A stretch of DNA of 64,000 bases, from the NCBI GenBank assembly GCA_963763855.1, contig CAVXPU010000002.1:372001-436000 (forward strand), written 5' to 3'. Made by a program: the position numbers and the translations under genes. The notes beneath the pieces were generated by a model that saw nothing but the letters and a program-made list of their open reading frames with translations, was not told where the DNA came from and ran no database searches. Shown here in pieces: positions 41,784 through 50,149 of the stretch. The first letter of the stretch is position 1. Every line of letters starts with the position of its first letter. This stretch comes from JAIBCC01 sp963763855. Lineage in GTDB: Bacteria > Acidobacteriota > Blastocatellia > Pyrinomonadales > Pyrinomonadaceae.

Positions 41784-41870
41784 AATCAGTAAGGTGAGCG
41801 GTAGCAAACATCGTTAATAATCAGCCGTTTAAGGACTAATCGTACTCGCTACTGCTCTCTATACTGATTT
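41784..41870. repeat. Palindromic repeat, family AATCAG-n-GGTAG, copy 2
   Basis: AATCAGTAAGGTGAGCGGTA (41784-41803) is mirrored by GTACTCGCTACTGCTCTCTA (41842-41861) plus TACTGATTT. It matches the copy at 17151-17240 in arm sequence. It fills the gap between ackA and the carboxypeptidase-regulatory gene. Confidence 0.7.
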
Positions 41871-41925
41871 TTACACGATACAACCTAAGTTTGCTCTCAA
41901 ACATCTTTTTAGGCAGGTAAATAAA

Positions 41926-42780
41926 ATGAAAAAGAAATTCCTCGATTCGATAGATGTAAAGTCGCCTTGCAATGAGAGTTGGAATGAGATGTTTGGAAAT
42001 GATGAAGTCCGTTTTTGCTCGCATTGTGCCAAAGATGTTCATAATATTTCGGCGATGAATCGTGCAGAAGCGGAAAAACTGGTCAAAAAATCCAAAGGAA
42101 ATATTTGCGTCAGGTACACCAAAACTCCTGAAGGAAAATTGATAACCGCTCCGCCAAAACTCACACAAATTACCAAACGGGTGACAATCGCTGCTACAGT
42201 TTTAGCAACGTCCTTGGCTTTTTCTACGATTGCATATGCTCAAGGTAGTCCAATATTACCAAAGGAAATTACGACCAAAACAGACAAACAACAAGGCGAA
42301 AAAGGTGAGTTAAATCATGATTTTTCAATAATTTCAGGTACGGTTGCTGATGAAAATGGTGGGCTAATTACCAGAGCGAGTATAACTTTATTTAATACAA
42401 AAACTGAGGAAATTCGTCGTATTCAAACCAATGATGAAGGCATTTATGAATTCAAAGGCGTCGAACCAAACGTATATGAACTTCAAGCAGAGAGTCCCGG
42501 ATTTAAGAAGTTGTTTTTGCGAAATATCGAGGTCTTAAAAGATACAAAATTAGTAAAGAATATAGTACTCGAAGTGAGTCAAGCTACGATTGGTGTGGTG
42601 TCCATTGAAGGTCCGATAGAAACTCAAGACGCTAAAATATCGGAGGAAGCCGTTAAACAAAAACCTCTTATCAAAATTCCAGTTTCTGAACTTCCAATCA
42701 ACGACCGTAAATTTGTCACACTAATGGGATTGATTCCCGCGACAGTACCTGCCGAAAAACCTAAAAAGAAGAAAAACTAG
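41926..42780 (+). CDS. Membrane-anchored protein with carboxypeptidase-regulatory-like domain
   Basis: A 284-residue protein in three parts. First, a Cys-bearing N-terminal module (SPCNESWNEMFGND, RFCSHCAKDVHNISAM, GNICVRY) that looks like a small zinc-binding fold. Second, one transmembrane helix (about 85-105). Third, an outside carboxypeptidase-regulatory-like beta domain (IISGTVADENGGLI ... FKGVEPNVYELQAESPGFK), followed by a tail. This plan recurs in several Acidobacteriota. Function unknown, possibly anchoring or signalling. Confidence 0.75.
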   Translation: MKKKFLDSIDVKSPCNESWNEMFGNDEVRFCSHCAKDVHNISAMNRAEAEKLVKKSKGNICVRYTKTPEGKLITAPPKLTQITKRVTIAATVLATSLAFSTIAYAQGSPILPKEITTKTDKQQGEKGELNHDFSIISGTVADENGGLITRASITLFNTKTEEIRRIQTNDEGIYEFKGVEPNVYELQAESPGFKKLFLRNIEVLKDTKLVKNIVLEVSQATIGVVSIEGPIETQDAKISEEAVKQKPLIKIPVSELPINDRKFVTLMGLIPATVPAEKPKKKKN

Positions 42781-42893
42781 CAAATTTGCTAAATATAATA
42801 AAAGTCCTGTATCATTTCACTTGATATTTTATGAACGCAGTTCGATTTAATGACGATAATAATTGAGAGGCGAGAGCGTTATTTTCTACGTTC

Positions 42894-42932
42894 CGCCTTT
42901 CGATGTGTCATAAATCGAAAGGCGTTTTTTTT
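42894..42932 (+). terminator. Strong intrinsic terminator
   Basis: CGCCTTTCGAT (42894-42904) pairs perfectly with ATCGAAAGGCG (42914-42924), followed by eight T (42925-42932). It ends the carboxypeptidase-regulatory gene transcript before aspS. Confidence 0.92.
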
Positions 42933-42943
42933 AGTTTTGAGTC

Positions 42944-42989
42944 CCACCTTCAGGTGGCTTTATGTTTATTGTTCGCCATCTAAAGATGG
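42944..42989. repeat. Pair of short palindromes before aspS (copies 2 and 3 of the CCAnCT type)
   Basis: CCACCTTCAGGTGG (42944-42957) and CCATCTAAAGATGG (42976-42989) lie 18 bases apart; the second is followed by AACTCGG. The related CCAACTGAAGTTGG is at 29028. All are perfect 6-bp stems with a 2-base loop. Confidence 0.65.
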
Positions 42990-43009
42990 AACTCGGAACA
43001 CTTAATTTT

Positions 43010-44818
43010 ATGCTAGATACTTTAGGAAATTTAGAAAAAACTCATTCTTGCGGCGAATTGAAAGCGGCAAACGTTGGCGACACAGTTGTTTTGATGGGCT
43101 GGACTGCGAAAAAACGCGACTTCGGGATTTTTACGTTCATTGATCTACGCGACCGCGATGGAATTACCCAAATCGTCGTTAGCGAAGAAAAAACTCAAGC
43201 CGCACACGCGAAAGCCAAACTACTTCGCGGCGAATTTGTGATTGCGATTACCGGAAAGGTTGTCGCACGCTCGACCGATGCGATTAATCCGAAACTTTCG
43301 ACTGGTGGAATCGAAGTTGTCGCCGATGAACTCTTGATTTTAAACGATGCGAAAACATTGCCGTTTGAACTAGAAGTTGCCGGTTCGCAAAACCTTGCGA
43401 GCGAAGATTTGCGTCTAAAATATCGTTATTTAGATCTGCGTCGTCCGCAGCTTTCGCATAATATTCGAATGCGTGCCAAAGCCGTGAAGGCAATCCGTAA
43501 CTACATGGATAACCTTGACTTCACCGAAATTGAAACGCCGATTTTGCTGAAATCGACGCCTGAAGGTGCGAGAGATTTTATCGTTCCTTCGCGTATTCAC
43601 ACGAGCAAATTTTTCGCCCTTCCCCAAAGTCCGCAAATCTTAAAACAACTTTGTATGATTTCGGGTTTGGACAAATATTATCAAATCGCACGTTGTTTTC
43701 GTGATGAAGATCTTAGGGCAGATCGTCAACCCGAATTTACACAGTTGGACGTGGAAATGTCGTTTGCTAATCAGGAAATGGTCTATCGAATCATCGAAGG
43801 AATGTTTTGTTCGGTGATGAAATTGATTGATGTCGAGCTTCCAAATCCCTTTCCACGAATGACTTACGCCGAAGCAGTTCGAAGATTCGGAAGCGACAAA
43901 CCGGATTTACGTTTTGAAATGGAATTGCAAGATTTATCGGAAAGCTTGAAAGATACTGATTTTGCACCGTTTGCTGAAACTTTGAAGAATGGTGGGGACG
44001 TGAAGGGAATCGTTGTAAAAAATCGTGCAGATTGTCCGCGAAAAGTTTTAGATGAACTGCAAGATTTCGTTAAACGGTATGGTGCCAGTGGTTTAGCTTG
44101 GATAAAAGTTGCGGACGAAACAACAAGTTCATTGCTTAAAGTTTTGGGCGAAACTACAATTTCAAATCTTGGAACGACCGCAAAGGCGGAAAAAGGTGAT
44201 TTGGTTTTAATCGTCGCAGGTAAGAAATCTATCGTTGCGGCGGCACTTGGAGCATTGCGAATTGAAGTTGCAAAACGTGAAAATCTGATACCGAAAAATT
44301 CGTATAAACCGCTGCTCGTAACAGAATTTCCGATGTTTGAATACAACGAAGACACAGGAAATTACGATGCAGCACATCACCCTTTCACGTCGCCATTGGA
44401 CGAAGATATGGAGATGTTCAAAACCGCGATTGAGGATGATTCGCAACGGCATTTGCTCGGTAAAGTTCGTGCAAAGGCTTACGATGCAGTAATTAACGGC
44501 TACGAATGTGCCGGCGGTTCAATTCGGATTCATCAAAAATCGGTTCAGGCACTGAACTTCAAAGCATTGGGTTTAACCGAAGAAGTCGCACGCGAAAGAT
44601 TCGGATTTTTCCTCGACGCATTGGAATTCGGCACGCCGCCACACGGTGGTTTCGCCGCCGGAATCGAGCGAACTTGTATGATTCTTTGCGGAACGGAAAA
44701 CATCCGCGATGTGATGGCGTTTCCGAAAACTGCATCGGCTCAAGATTTGATGATGGATTCACCGGGCATTGTTGATAATTCGCAGTTGAAGGACTTGGGA
44801 ATAAGAATTGTTGATTAA
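43010..44818 (+). CDS. aspS: Aspartyl-tRNA synthetase
   Basis: A 602-residue class II synthetase of the bacterial type. N-terminal OB-fold anticodon domain (VLMGWTAKKRDFGIFTFIDLRDRDG), motif 2 FRDEDLRADRQPEFTQLD, a GAD insertion domain, and the C-terminal HGGFAAGIERTCMILC motif 3. ATG 43010 (MLDTLGNLEKTH) is chosen; the frame is open to 42962 but that part is palindromic repeat sequence. Confidence 0.96.
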   Translation: MLDTLGNLEKTHSCGELKAANVGDTVVLMGWTAKKRDFGIFTFIDLRDRDGITQIVVSEEKTQAAHAKAKLLRGEFVIAITGKVVARSTDAINPKLSTGGIEVVADELLILNDAKTLPFELEVAGSQNLASEDLRLKYRYLDLRRPQLSHNIRMRAKAVKAIRNYMDNLDFTEIETPILLKSTPEGARDFIVPSRIHTSKFFALPQSPQILKQLCMISGLDKYYQIARCFRDEDLRADRQPEFTQLDVEMSFANQEMVYRIIEGMFCSVMKLIDVELPNPFPRMTYAEAVRRFGSDKPDLRFEMELQDLSESLKDTDFAPFAETLKNGGDVKGIVVKNRADCPRKVLDELQDFVKRYGASGLAWIKVADETTSSLLKVLGETTISNLGTTAKAEKGDLVLIVAGKKSIVAAALGALRIEVAKRENLIPKNSYKPLLVTEFPMFEYNEDTGNYDAAHHPFTSPLDEDMEMFKTAIEDDSQRHLLGKVRAKAYDAVINGYECAGGSIRIHQKSVQALNFKALGLTEEVARERFGFFLDALEFGTPPHGGFAAGIERTCMILCGTENIRDVMAFPKTASAQDLMMDSPGIVDNSQLKDLGIRIVD

Positions 44819-44853
44819 ATTTGAGGCAAGATATATTCTTGCCTTGAGTTTTT

Positions 44854-45210
44854 ATGAGCAACATAAAAGAAAATATTGTTATTTTCATACTTCCGTTTTC
44901 GCTGAGCATTTTGAGCGTGATTTTGGCACTTTATATTCTGCCGATAAATTGCACGCTTTTTGTTTCTAATTCACCCGGACCTCAAACGTGCCACACAATA
45001 GAGTTAACAAAAGACGGAAAATTTATTCCTAACAATTGTTTAGAAGGCTATTGCCGATGTTTAGAAGGCTATTGCCGAGATTTAAGCTCAGAAAAAGCCG
45101 CAACACTTATATTTTCGTTTGGTATATTGTTGTTTTTCCTACCGCCCACTTTGAAGATATTTAGTGAGTTTCAAAGCAAAGAAATAGAGCAGATAAAACT
45201 TTCTGATTAA
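44854..45210 (+). CDS. Small membrane protein with Cys-rich tandem repeat
   Basis: A 118-residue protein with two transmembrane helices (about 8-30 and 86-105) and an external loop. The loop contains NCLEGYCRCLEGYCRDL, coded by a perfect 21-bp tandem duplication (45037-45078). Several Cys in the loop could form disulfides. No family recognised. Confidence 0.6.
   Translation: MSNIKENIVIFILPFSLSILSVILALYILPINCTLFVSNSPGPQTCHTIELTKDGKFIPNNCLEGYCRCLEGYCRDLSSEKAATLIFSFGILLFFLPPTLKIFSEFQSKEIEQIKLSD
45037..45078 (+). repeat. Perfect 21-bp tandem duplication
   Basis: The unit beginning TGTTTAGAAGGC and ending TTGCCGA occupies 45037-45057 and 45058-45078 without a mismatch. It keeps the frame and adds seven residues (CLEGYCR). 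Perfect identity suggests a recent slippage. Confidence 0.85.
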
Positions 45211-45257
45211 AATTTCCTTGAACTATTTATTACAAACCATCGTAAAACTAAATAGCT

Positions 45258-45884
45258 ATGGCTAAAAAGTTTGATACAAATCAATTAGATCCCGAGTTTC
45301 CAAAACTGGTTGAGGAAGCTAAGACTTCTGCATTGCCAAACACTAGCTACGAGACTAACGAATTTCCGACGGTAGTTCGTACCGAAGAACAAACCAGACG
45401 ATTTGGTGACGCAGATTTTCATGGCTATCAATCGCCTTTTGCCGGGCAAAATGTTCCAACCACGTATCAAACTACTGCACTTTATTCTGCCGACATGGAA
45501 ACCAGTTCGAAACGAAAAGTAGCTAAGATTGGTTTGCCGGAAAATGTGATGGTGATGCTTCCTTATTTGCCATTTGGAATTGGCTGGATCGCAGGATTAA
45601 TCGAATTATTGCTTGTCCCAAGAAGTGAAGCGAAAGTTCGTTTTCACGCTGCTCAGGGTTTTGCTTTACACATCGGAGTTTTTATTATCAGTGCGATTTT
45701 GGGGATTGTTGATAATATTTCCAATTGGGCAGATTTTGGCAATGGCGTGTTTCAGTTTGCGATGTTTATTATGTTTATTGTCTGGTCGGTTAAAGCTTAT
45801 CAAGGCAAGCCAATTCATATCGAAGCCGTTGACGACCTAACGAATTGGCTTGATGAAAAAATTCATCTTACAAAGCAGAATTAA
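45258..45884 (+). CDS. DUF4870-like membrane protein with long soluble N-terminus
   Basis: A 208-residue protein. The first ~90 residues are polar and probably disordered. Then come about three spans with the DUF4870-type pattern MLPYLPFGIGWIAGLIELLL and KVRFHAAQGFALHIGVF. Function of the family is unknown. Its end overlaps the convergent thioredoxin-fold gene by 17 bases. Confidence 0.72.
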   Translation: MAKKFDTNQLDPEFPKLVEEAKTSALPNTSYETNEFPTVVRTEEQTRRFGDADFHGYQSPFAGQNVPTTYQTTALYSADMETSSKRKVAKIGLPENVMVMLPYLPFGIGWIAGLIELLLVPRSEAKVRFHAAQGFALHIGVFIISAILGIVDNISNWADFGNGVFQFAMFIMFIVWSVKAYQGKPIHIEAVDDLTNWLDEKIHLTKQN

Positions 45885-46437
45885 TCACGCTATACAGATT
45901 ATTGAGTCCGCCGGAATTCGCCGCACCTCTTTTTACTTCAATTACTTTGCCTTCTTTGCTGACCACAAAAACATTGGCTTTTCCTTTCTCGCATCCGTAA
46001 CTTTTGGCGACTTTGCCTGTCCAATCAAGCATTACCGGAGCCTTGCTTTTGCTTTTAATAATTCCGCGAACTACGGGTCTGACTGCCCAAGGCACTACTG
46101 AAAGCTCCGCGATTCCAAATATGTAAACCTGATCTGTATATTTTTCATAAAGCGGACGAACCCAGCCTTCCACCTGCTCAGAGCCCTTGCGATCACCAAA
46201 CACTAAAACAACAACCTTATTTGAAGGAAACTTGATTCCAATCTTATTGCCAAATTGATCTTCGAGCGTAAAGTGTTCAGCCTTGGTTTCGCTCTTTACC
46301 TCTCTCTTTTCGAATGAAATAGCTGATTTCGTTTTAAAACCAATCGAAGTTTTTGCAGAAGCTTTCACATCGCCTAAAGATATTAACGATAGTGAAATCC
46401 CTAAAATAATTGCCAATATTAATCGTATCTTATTCAT
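45868..46437 (-). CDS. Exported thioredoxin-fold protein (redoxin/YtfJ-like)
   Basis: A 189-residue protein with a signal peptide (about 1-25) and a thioredoxin-like core: HFTLEDQFGNKIGIKFPSNKVVVLVFGDRKGSEQVEGWV and APVMLDWTGKVAKSYGCEKGKANVFVVSKEGKV. The usual CxxC is missing (DRKGSEQ at that place), so it is not a standard oxidoreductase; one Cys at about 157 remains. Confidence 0.7.
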   Translation of the reverse strand: MNKIRLILAIILGISLSLISLGDVKASAKTSIGFKTKSAISFEKREVKSETKAEHFTLEDQFGNKIGIKFPSNKVVVLVFGDRKGSEQVEGWVRPLYEKYTDQVYIFGIAELSVVPWAVRPVVRGIIKSKSKAPVMLDWTGKVAKSYGCEKGKANVFVVSKEGKVIEVKRGAANSGGLNNLYSVINSAL

Positions 46438-46621
46438 TTAATTACTACTTCCCGCCTTAGTTTAATGTGCTTGGCTGAAATTCGATGTGTATTTTCAGAG
46501 ATAGTTTGCAACAACATTCCAGCACGTCTTTAATGTTGATTTTCTGAGTTATGAAAGAGTGCGAGACTTGAAAGAATTTATAAGCCTCAATATAAATTTA
46601 ATAATTTATGCAACAGTTGTC

Positions 46622-46658
46622 AAAAAAAGCTTCGGCAGATTTTTGCCAAAGCTTTTTT
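46622..46658. terminator. Bidirectional terminator downstream of pit
   Basis: AAAAAAAGCTTCGGCA (from 46622) pairs with TGCCAAAGCTTTTTT (to 46658), with one mismatch and a short T-rich loop. On the minus strand it ends with seven T and serves the phosphate transporter gene that stops at 46681. Confidence 0.85.
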
Positions 46659-46680
46659 GGGATTCAAGTTTAGAGCCAAA

Positions 46681-47733
46681 TTAGTTTCCAAAAAGCCTGT
46701 CTATTCCAATAATCACGTAATATGACAAAGCAGCCATAAGAGCTGCTGCAGGAATCGTTAACACCCATGCCCAAACAATTCTGCCGGCAACACCCCACTT
46801 TACAGCGGAGAAACGTTTGGTCGCACCTACGCCAACGATTGAACCGGTAATCGTATGAGTTGTAGAAACTGGAATTCCTGCCGCGGTGGCTCCAAATAAA
46901 GTTATAGCACCTGCGGTTTCAGCACAAAATCCGCCAACCGGCTGGAGTTTTGCAATCTTAGTCCCCATTGTTTTAACGATTCGCCAACCACCCGAAAGCG
47001 TTCCTAAACCAATTGCCAGGTGTGCTGAAAGAGCGACCCACATAGGAATTTCAGGAAATTTTCCGCCTGTTCCTTTATAAAAATCCGGAAAACCAATTGC
47101 CAGAGCCATCATCATAACGCCCATAGTTTTTTGGGCATCATTTCCACCATGTCCTAATGAAAAAGCTGCGGCTGAAAATAACTGTCCGACGCGAAAGATC
47201 TTATCAACCCTGTGAACACTAACTCTCTGAAATATCCAATAAACCGAAACCATTAAAACAAATCCAATTGTCATCCCAATTAATGGAGACAATAGAATGA
47301 ATTGAACAGTTTTAATCCATGCTTCAGCTTTTAATATGCCTAAGCCGCCAAAAGCTGCAACTCCGGCTCCGCCTAGTCCGCCAAGCAAAGCATGTGAACT
47401 TGAAGTAGGAAGTCCTAGCCACCAAGTAATCAAATTCCATATTACTGCTCCGATCAATCCTGCCAGCACGACATAGAGCCTGATATCGGTGCTTATCAAA
47501 TCAGTATTAATACTTTTGCGAATCGTATCGGCAACCTCTGTTTGAAAGACGAAAAGTGCAACGAAATTGAAAAATGCAGCCCAAATAACAGCTATCCCGG
47601 GCGATAGAACTCTTGTCGCAACTACTGTAGCAATTGAATTAGCCGCATCGTGAAAACCATTAACATAATCGAAAATCAAAGCCATTACGAGAATGACAAC
47701 TACCAAAGTTACGGTAAATGTATGTGCATCCAT
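46681..47733 (-). CDS. pit: PiT-family inorganic phosphate transporter
   Basis: A 350-residue transporter with about ten spans that takes up phosphate with H+ or Na+. The two PiT signatures are clear: FDYVNGFHDAANSIATVVATRVLSP near 22-46 and HTITGSIVGVGATKR near the end, along with GHGGNDAQKTMGVM. It is preceded by a DUF47 gene with a 4-base gap, the usual pairing. Confidence 0.95.
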   Translation of the reverse strand: MDAHTFTVTLVVVILVMALIFDYVNGFHDAANSIATVVATRVLSPGIAVIWAAFFNFVALFVFQTEVADTIRKSINTDLISTDIRLYVVLAGLIGAVIWNLITWWLGLPTSSSHALLGGLGGAGVAAFGGLGILKAEAWIKTVQFILLSPLIGMTIGFVLMVSVYWIFQRVSVHRVDKIFRVGQLFSAAAFSLGHGGNDAQKTMGVMMMALAIGFPDFYKGTGGKFPEIPMWVALSAHLAIGLGTLSGGWRIVKTMGTKIAKLQPVGGFCAETAGAITLFGATAAGIPVSTTHTITGSIVGVGATKRFSAVKWGVAGRIVWAWVLTIPAAALMAALSYYVIIGIDRLFGN

Positions 47734-47737
47734 AGAA

Positions 47738-48358
47738 TTAAGTATGTTTAAGCATTATGCTTTCGATAATATTGGCAACGGTTTCGCATCTATCGGTTGC
47801 ATTTTCTAAAATCTCGTAGAGTTCCTTCCATTTTATAACTGTCATTGCGTCGGTTGAATTGTGAAAAAGTTCTCCAATAGCACGGAAATAGACGTCGTCA
47901 GCCTCATTCTCAAGCCGATGGATCTCAACTATATGTCGATTTAAGTTAACCGGTTTGTTTAACATAGAAACAGCAGAATTTATTTCTAATGTAAGAGTTT
48001 GAATAACTTTAGCAAGGTGTTTGGCATGGTCTGACATTTCCTTGATGTCATACATCAAGATCGCTCTCGCACCTGCATCAATGTAGTCAACAACATCATC
48101 CAGAGCTACCGATAATGAAAAAATATCTTCCCGATCAAAAGGTGTGATAAAGGATTTATTTAATTTTGTGGTGATTTCATGTGTTATCGTATCGCACTCA
48201 TGCTCAGCATCCTTAACTTTTTTCACTAACGGCTCAAAATTTGCAAACTCTCCCTGTGTCAATTCAACCAATGCATTTGAAGCCTCCTGCATTTTTGCAG
48301 TCATTTGAGAAAAAAGTCTAAAATATTCGTCTTCTTTAGGTAAAAAACTAAAACCCAT
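47738..48358 (-). CDS. DUF47/PhoU-like regulator of the Pit transporter
   Basis: A 206-residue all-helical protein of the DUF47 (PhoU-like) family: FFRLFSQMTAKMQEASNALVELTQG-type start, AEHECDTITHEITTKLNKSFITPFDREDIFSLS in the middle, and ENATDRCETVANIIESIMLKHT at the end. Such proteins sit with Pit and control its activity. A Pho-box-like repeat lies about 100 bases upstream. Confidence 0.93.
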   Translation of the reverse strand: MGFSFLPKEDEYFRLFSQMTAKMQEASNALVELTQGEFANFEPLVKKVKDAEHECDTITHEITTKLNKSFITPFDREDIFSLSVALDDVVDYIDAGARAILMYDIKEMSDHAKHLAKVIQTLTLEINSAVSMLNKPVNLNRHIVEIHRLENEADDVYFRAIGELFHNSTDAMTVIKWKELYEILENATDRCETVANIIESIMLKHT

Positions 48359-48459
48359 AATTTACAGTCTCCAAACTAAGTTTTGTGATTCAAACTCAAC
48401 AATATATCCAAACATAGAATTCTTGTCTATCGGGTAAACCCGTTGTGTGCCATTATGTG

Positions 48460-48477
48460 TAACATTTATGTAACATC
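48460..48477 (-). promoter_or_regulatory. Pho-box-like direct repeat upstream of the DUF47-pit genes
   Basis: TGTAACA (48460-48466), four bases (TTTA), then TGTAACA (48471-48477): a perfect 7-bp direct repeat with an 11-bp period, the architecture of PhoB/PhoP boxes. Read toward the pit genes it is TGTTACATAAATGTTACA, close in plan to the CTGTCATAAAT pattern. It lies 102 bases before the start of the DUF47 gene. Confidence 0.55.
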
Positions 48478-48647
48478 GTCGTAGTCTGCGTTACTTAGCA
48501 GATTTAGGCAAACTTCCGCTTCTTGATTAACATCAAAAGTTCGCATTTGTTCTTTTAAATGTGCGTTGTTGATTGATTGAAAAGCACGTTTTGCAATAGA
48601 CTGTAAGGAAGTAAAAAATCAACGACATAATTTTCTTGGGAGGGAAT

Positions 48648-50054
48648 ATGGAAAAAGAAACCCGTAATGGTTTTAGTAAGAATTTAACAGTATTGATGTT
48701 TTTAGTTTTAGCTTTAATTGTGCCATCAGCGATTATTGCCCAAACTAAAGTTTCAATGCCGAAAAACAAAAGTAATATTAACAAAGATCTTGAAATTGGC
48801 AGGAAAACAGCAGCTCAGGTAGAGCAAACTTTTCCAATGCTCATTGATCGAACTTCGGAAGCTTATATCAATGAAGTTGGAATGCGTCTGGCAAATGCCG
48901 TTCCTGCGGAATTCCAGCATCGTGAATTTAATTGCCAGTTTAAGATCGTTAATGCCAGTGATATCAATGCTTTCGCCCTCCCTGCTTGTTATCTATACGT
49001 TAATCGAGGAATGATCGAAGCTGCGAAGAACGAAGGTGAAATGGCTGGAGTTATGGCACATGAAATCGCCCATTCCATGCTTCGTCATGGAACTGCACAA
49101 GGTCCGAGTGTGTTAACGCAAATTGGTGCTTTGGGTGCAATGCTTGGTGGAGCGATCGTAGGTGCACCTGAGCTTGGACAAGCCGCAGCAGCCGGTCTGA
49201 TTACTCCATATAGCCGAAATTTTGAAAAACAGTCTGACATCGTTGGTGCAAATATTATGGCTCGGGCGGGATATGATCCGCGTGATTTAGCTAATATGTT
49301 TCGCACAATTGCCGGAGAAAATGGCGGGCAAAGAGCTCCTGAATGGATTAGCAGTCACCCCGATCCGGGTAATCGTTTTAATTACATCAATCAAGAAGCA
49401 TCGATGCTGAGAGTTTCGGCTAATCCGATCAAGATTACGCAAGGTTTCCAGAGAACTCAAAGCTATTTACGTTCATTACCAAAAGCTCCGACAATGGCGG
49501 AAATTGAAAAGCGTTCGCAAGGACAAACTCAAGGCGGACAGTCGCCAACAGCCGGCGGACAATATAACAGAAATGTTCAACTTCCTTCGACGGCGACACG
49601 AAACTATGCTGCCGGAAATATTCTAACAGCACGAGTTCCGAACAATTGGAGAGAATTCCCTGTTCAAAGCGAAAATGAAGTCTGGTTTGCTCCTGAAGGT
49701 GCTTATGGTAAAGATGGTATCACCCACGGAGCCGTAATTGGTGTAACAAAAGGGACTGGAAATCTGCAAACAGACACGCAGAATTACACCAACGGAATCT
49801 TGCAGGCGAATCCTTATTTAAGACAACAAGGCGGAGTTTCAACGGGTAGAATTTCCGGAAGAACTGCTTATGCAACAACATTGGCTGGTACTTCCCCAGT
49901 TACCGGACAAACCGAAGTTGACACCGTTTATACTGTTCAATTAAGCAATGGCAGCTTGCTTTATATTGTTGCAGTTACACCGCAAAACGAAGCAGGAAAT
50001 TATCGTTCGGCATTTCAAAACTTAATAAATTCGATCCGCATTAACGATCGATAG
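48648..50054 (+). CDS. Secreted M48-family metalloprotease
   Basis: A 468-residue exported M48 peptidase of the BepA/LoiP-like type with signal peptide (about 10-30). HEIAHSMLRHG near 132-142 is the zinc motif, and the third ligand is the Glu in NFEKQSDIVGANIMARAGYDPRDL. The C-terminal ~190 residues, after a Gln-rich linker, form a separate domain with no known name. Likely works in outer-membrane quality control. ATG 48648 has a strong GGGAGGG site. A terminator follows. Confidence 0.9.
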   Translation: MEKETRNGFSKNLTVLMFLVLALIVPSAIIAQTKVSMPKNKSNINKDLEIGRKTAAQVEQTFPMLIDRTSEAYINEVGMRLANAVPAEFQHREFNCQFKIVNASDINAFALPACYLYVNRGMIEAAKNEGEMAGVMAHEIAHSMLRHGTAQGPSVLTQIGALGAMLGGAIVGAPELGQAAAAGLITPYSRNFEKQSDIVGANIMARAGYDPRDLANMFRTIAGENGGQRAPEWISSHPDPGNRFNYINQEASMLRVSANPIKITQGFQRTQSYLRSLPKAPTMAEIEKRSQGQTQGGQSPTAGGQYNRNVQLPSTATRNYAAGNILTARVPNNWREFPVQSENEVWFAPEGAYGKDGITHGAVIGVTKGTGNLQTDTQNYTNGILQANPYLRQQGGVSTGRISGRTAYATTLAGTSPVTGQTEVDTVYTVQLSNGSLLYIVAVTPQNEAGNYRSAFQNLINSIRINDR

Positions 50055-50071
50055 TTCCAAAATTCGCAAAA

Positions 50072-50108
50072 AGGCTAAGAGAAAATACCCCAGGACTTAG
50101 CCTTTTTG
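50072..50108 (+). terminator. Intrinsic terminator after the M48 gene
   Basis: AGGCTAAG (50072-50079) pairs with CTTAGCCT (50096-50103), then TTTTTG. The AAAAA before the stem makes it work on both strands. Confidence 0.85.
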
Positions 50109-50149
50109 TTATAATGCCCCAAAAGAATCAATTCAAACGGAGAAAAAGA

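Noticed and set aside
42962..43009. Longer N-terminus of aspS
   Set aside because: The extra codons are made of the CCATCT palindrome and are not in the family; MLDTLGNLEKTH at 43010 fits.
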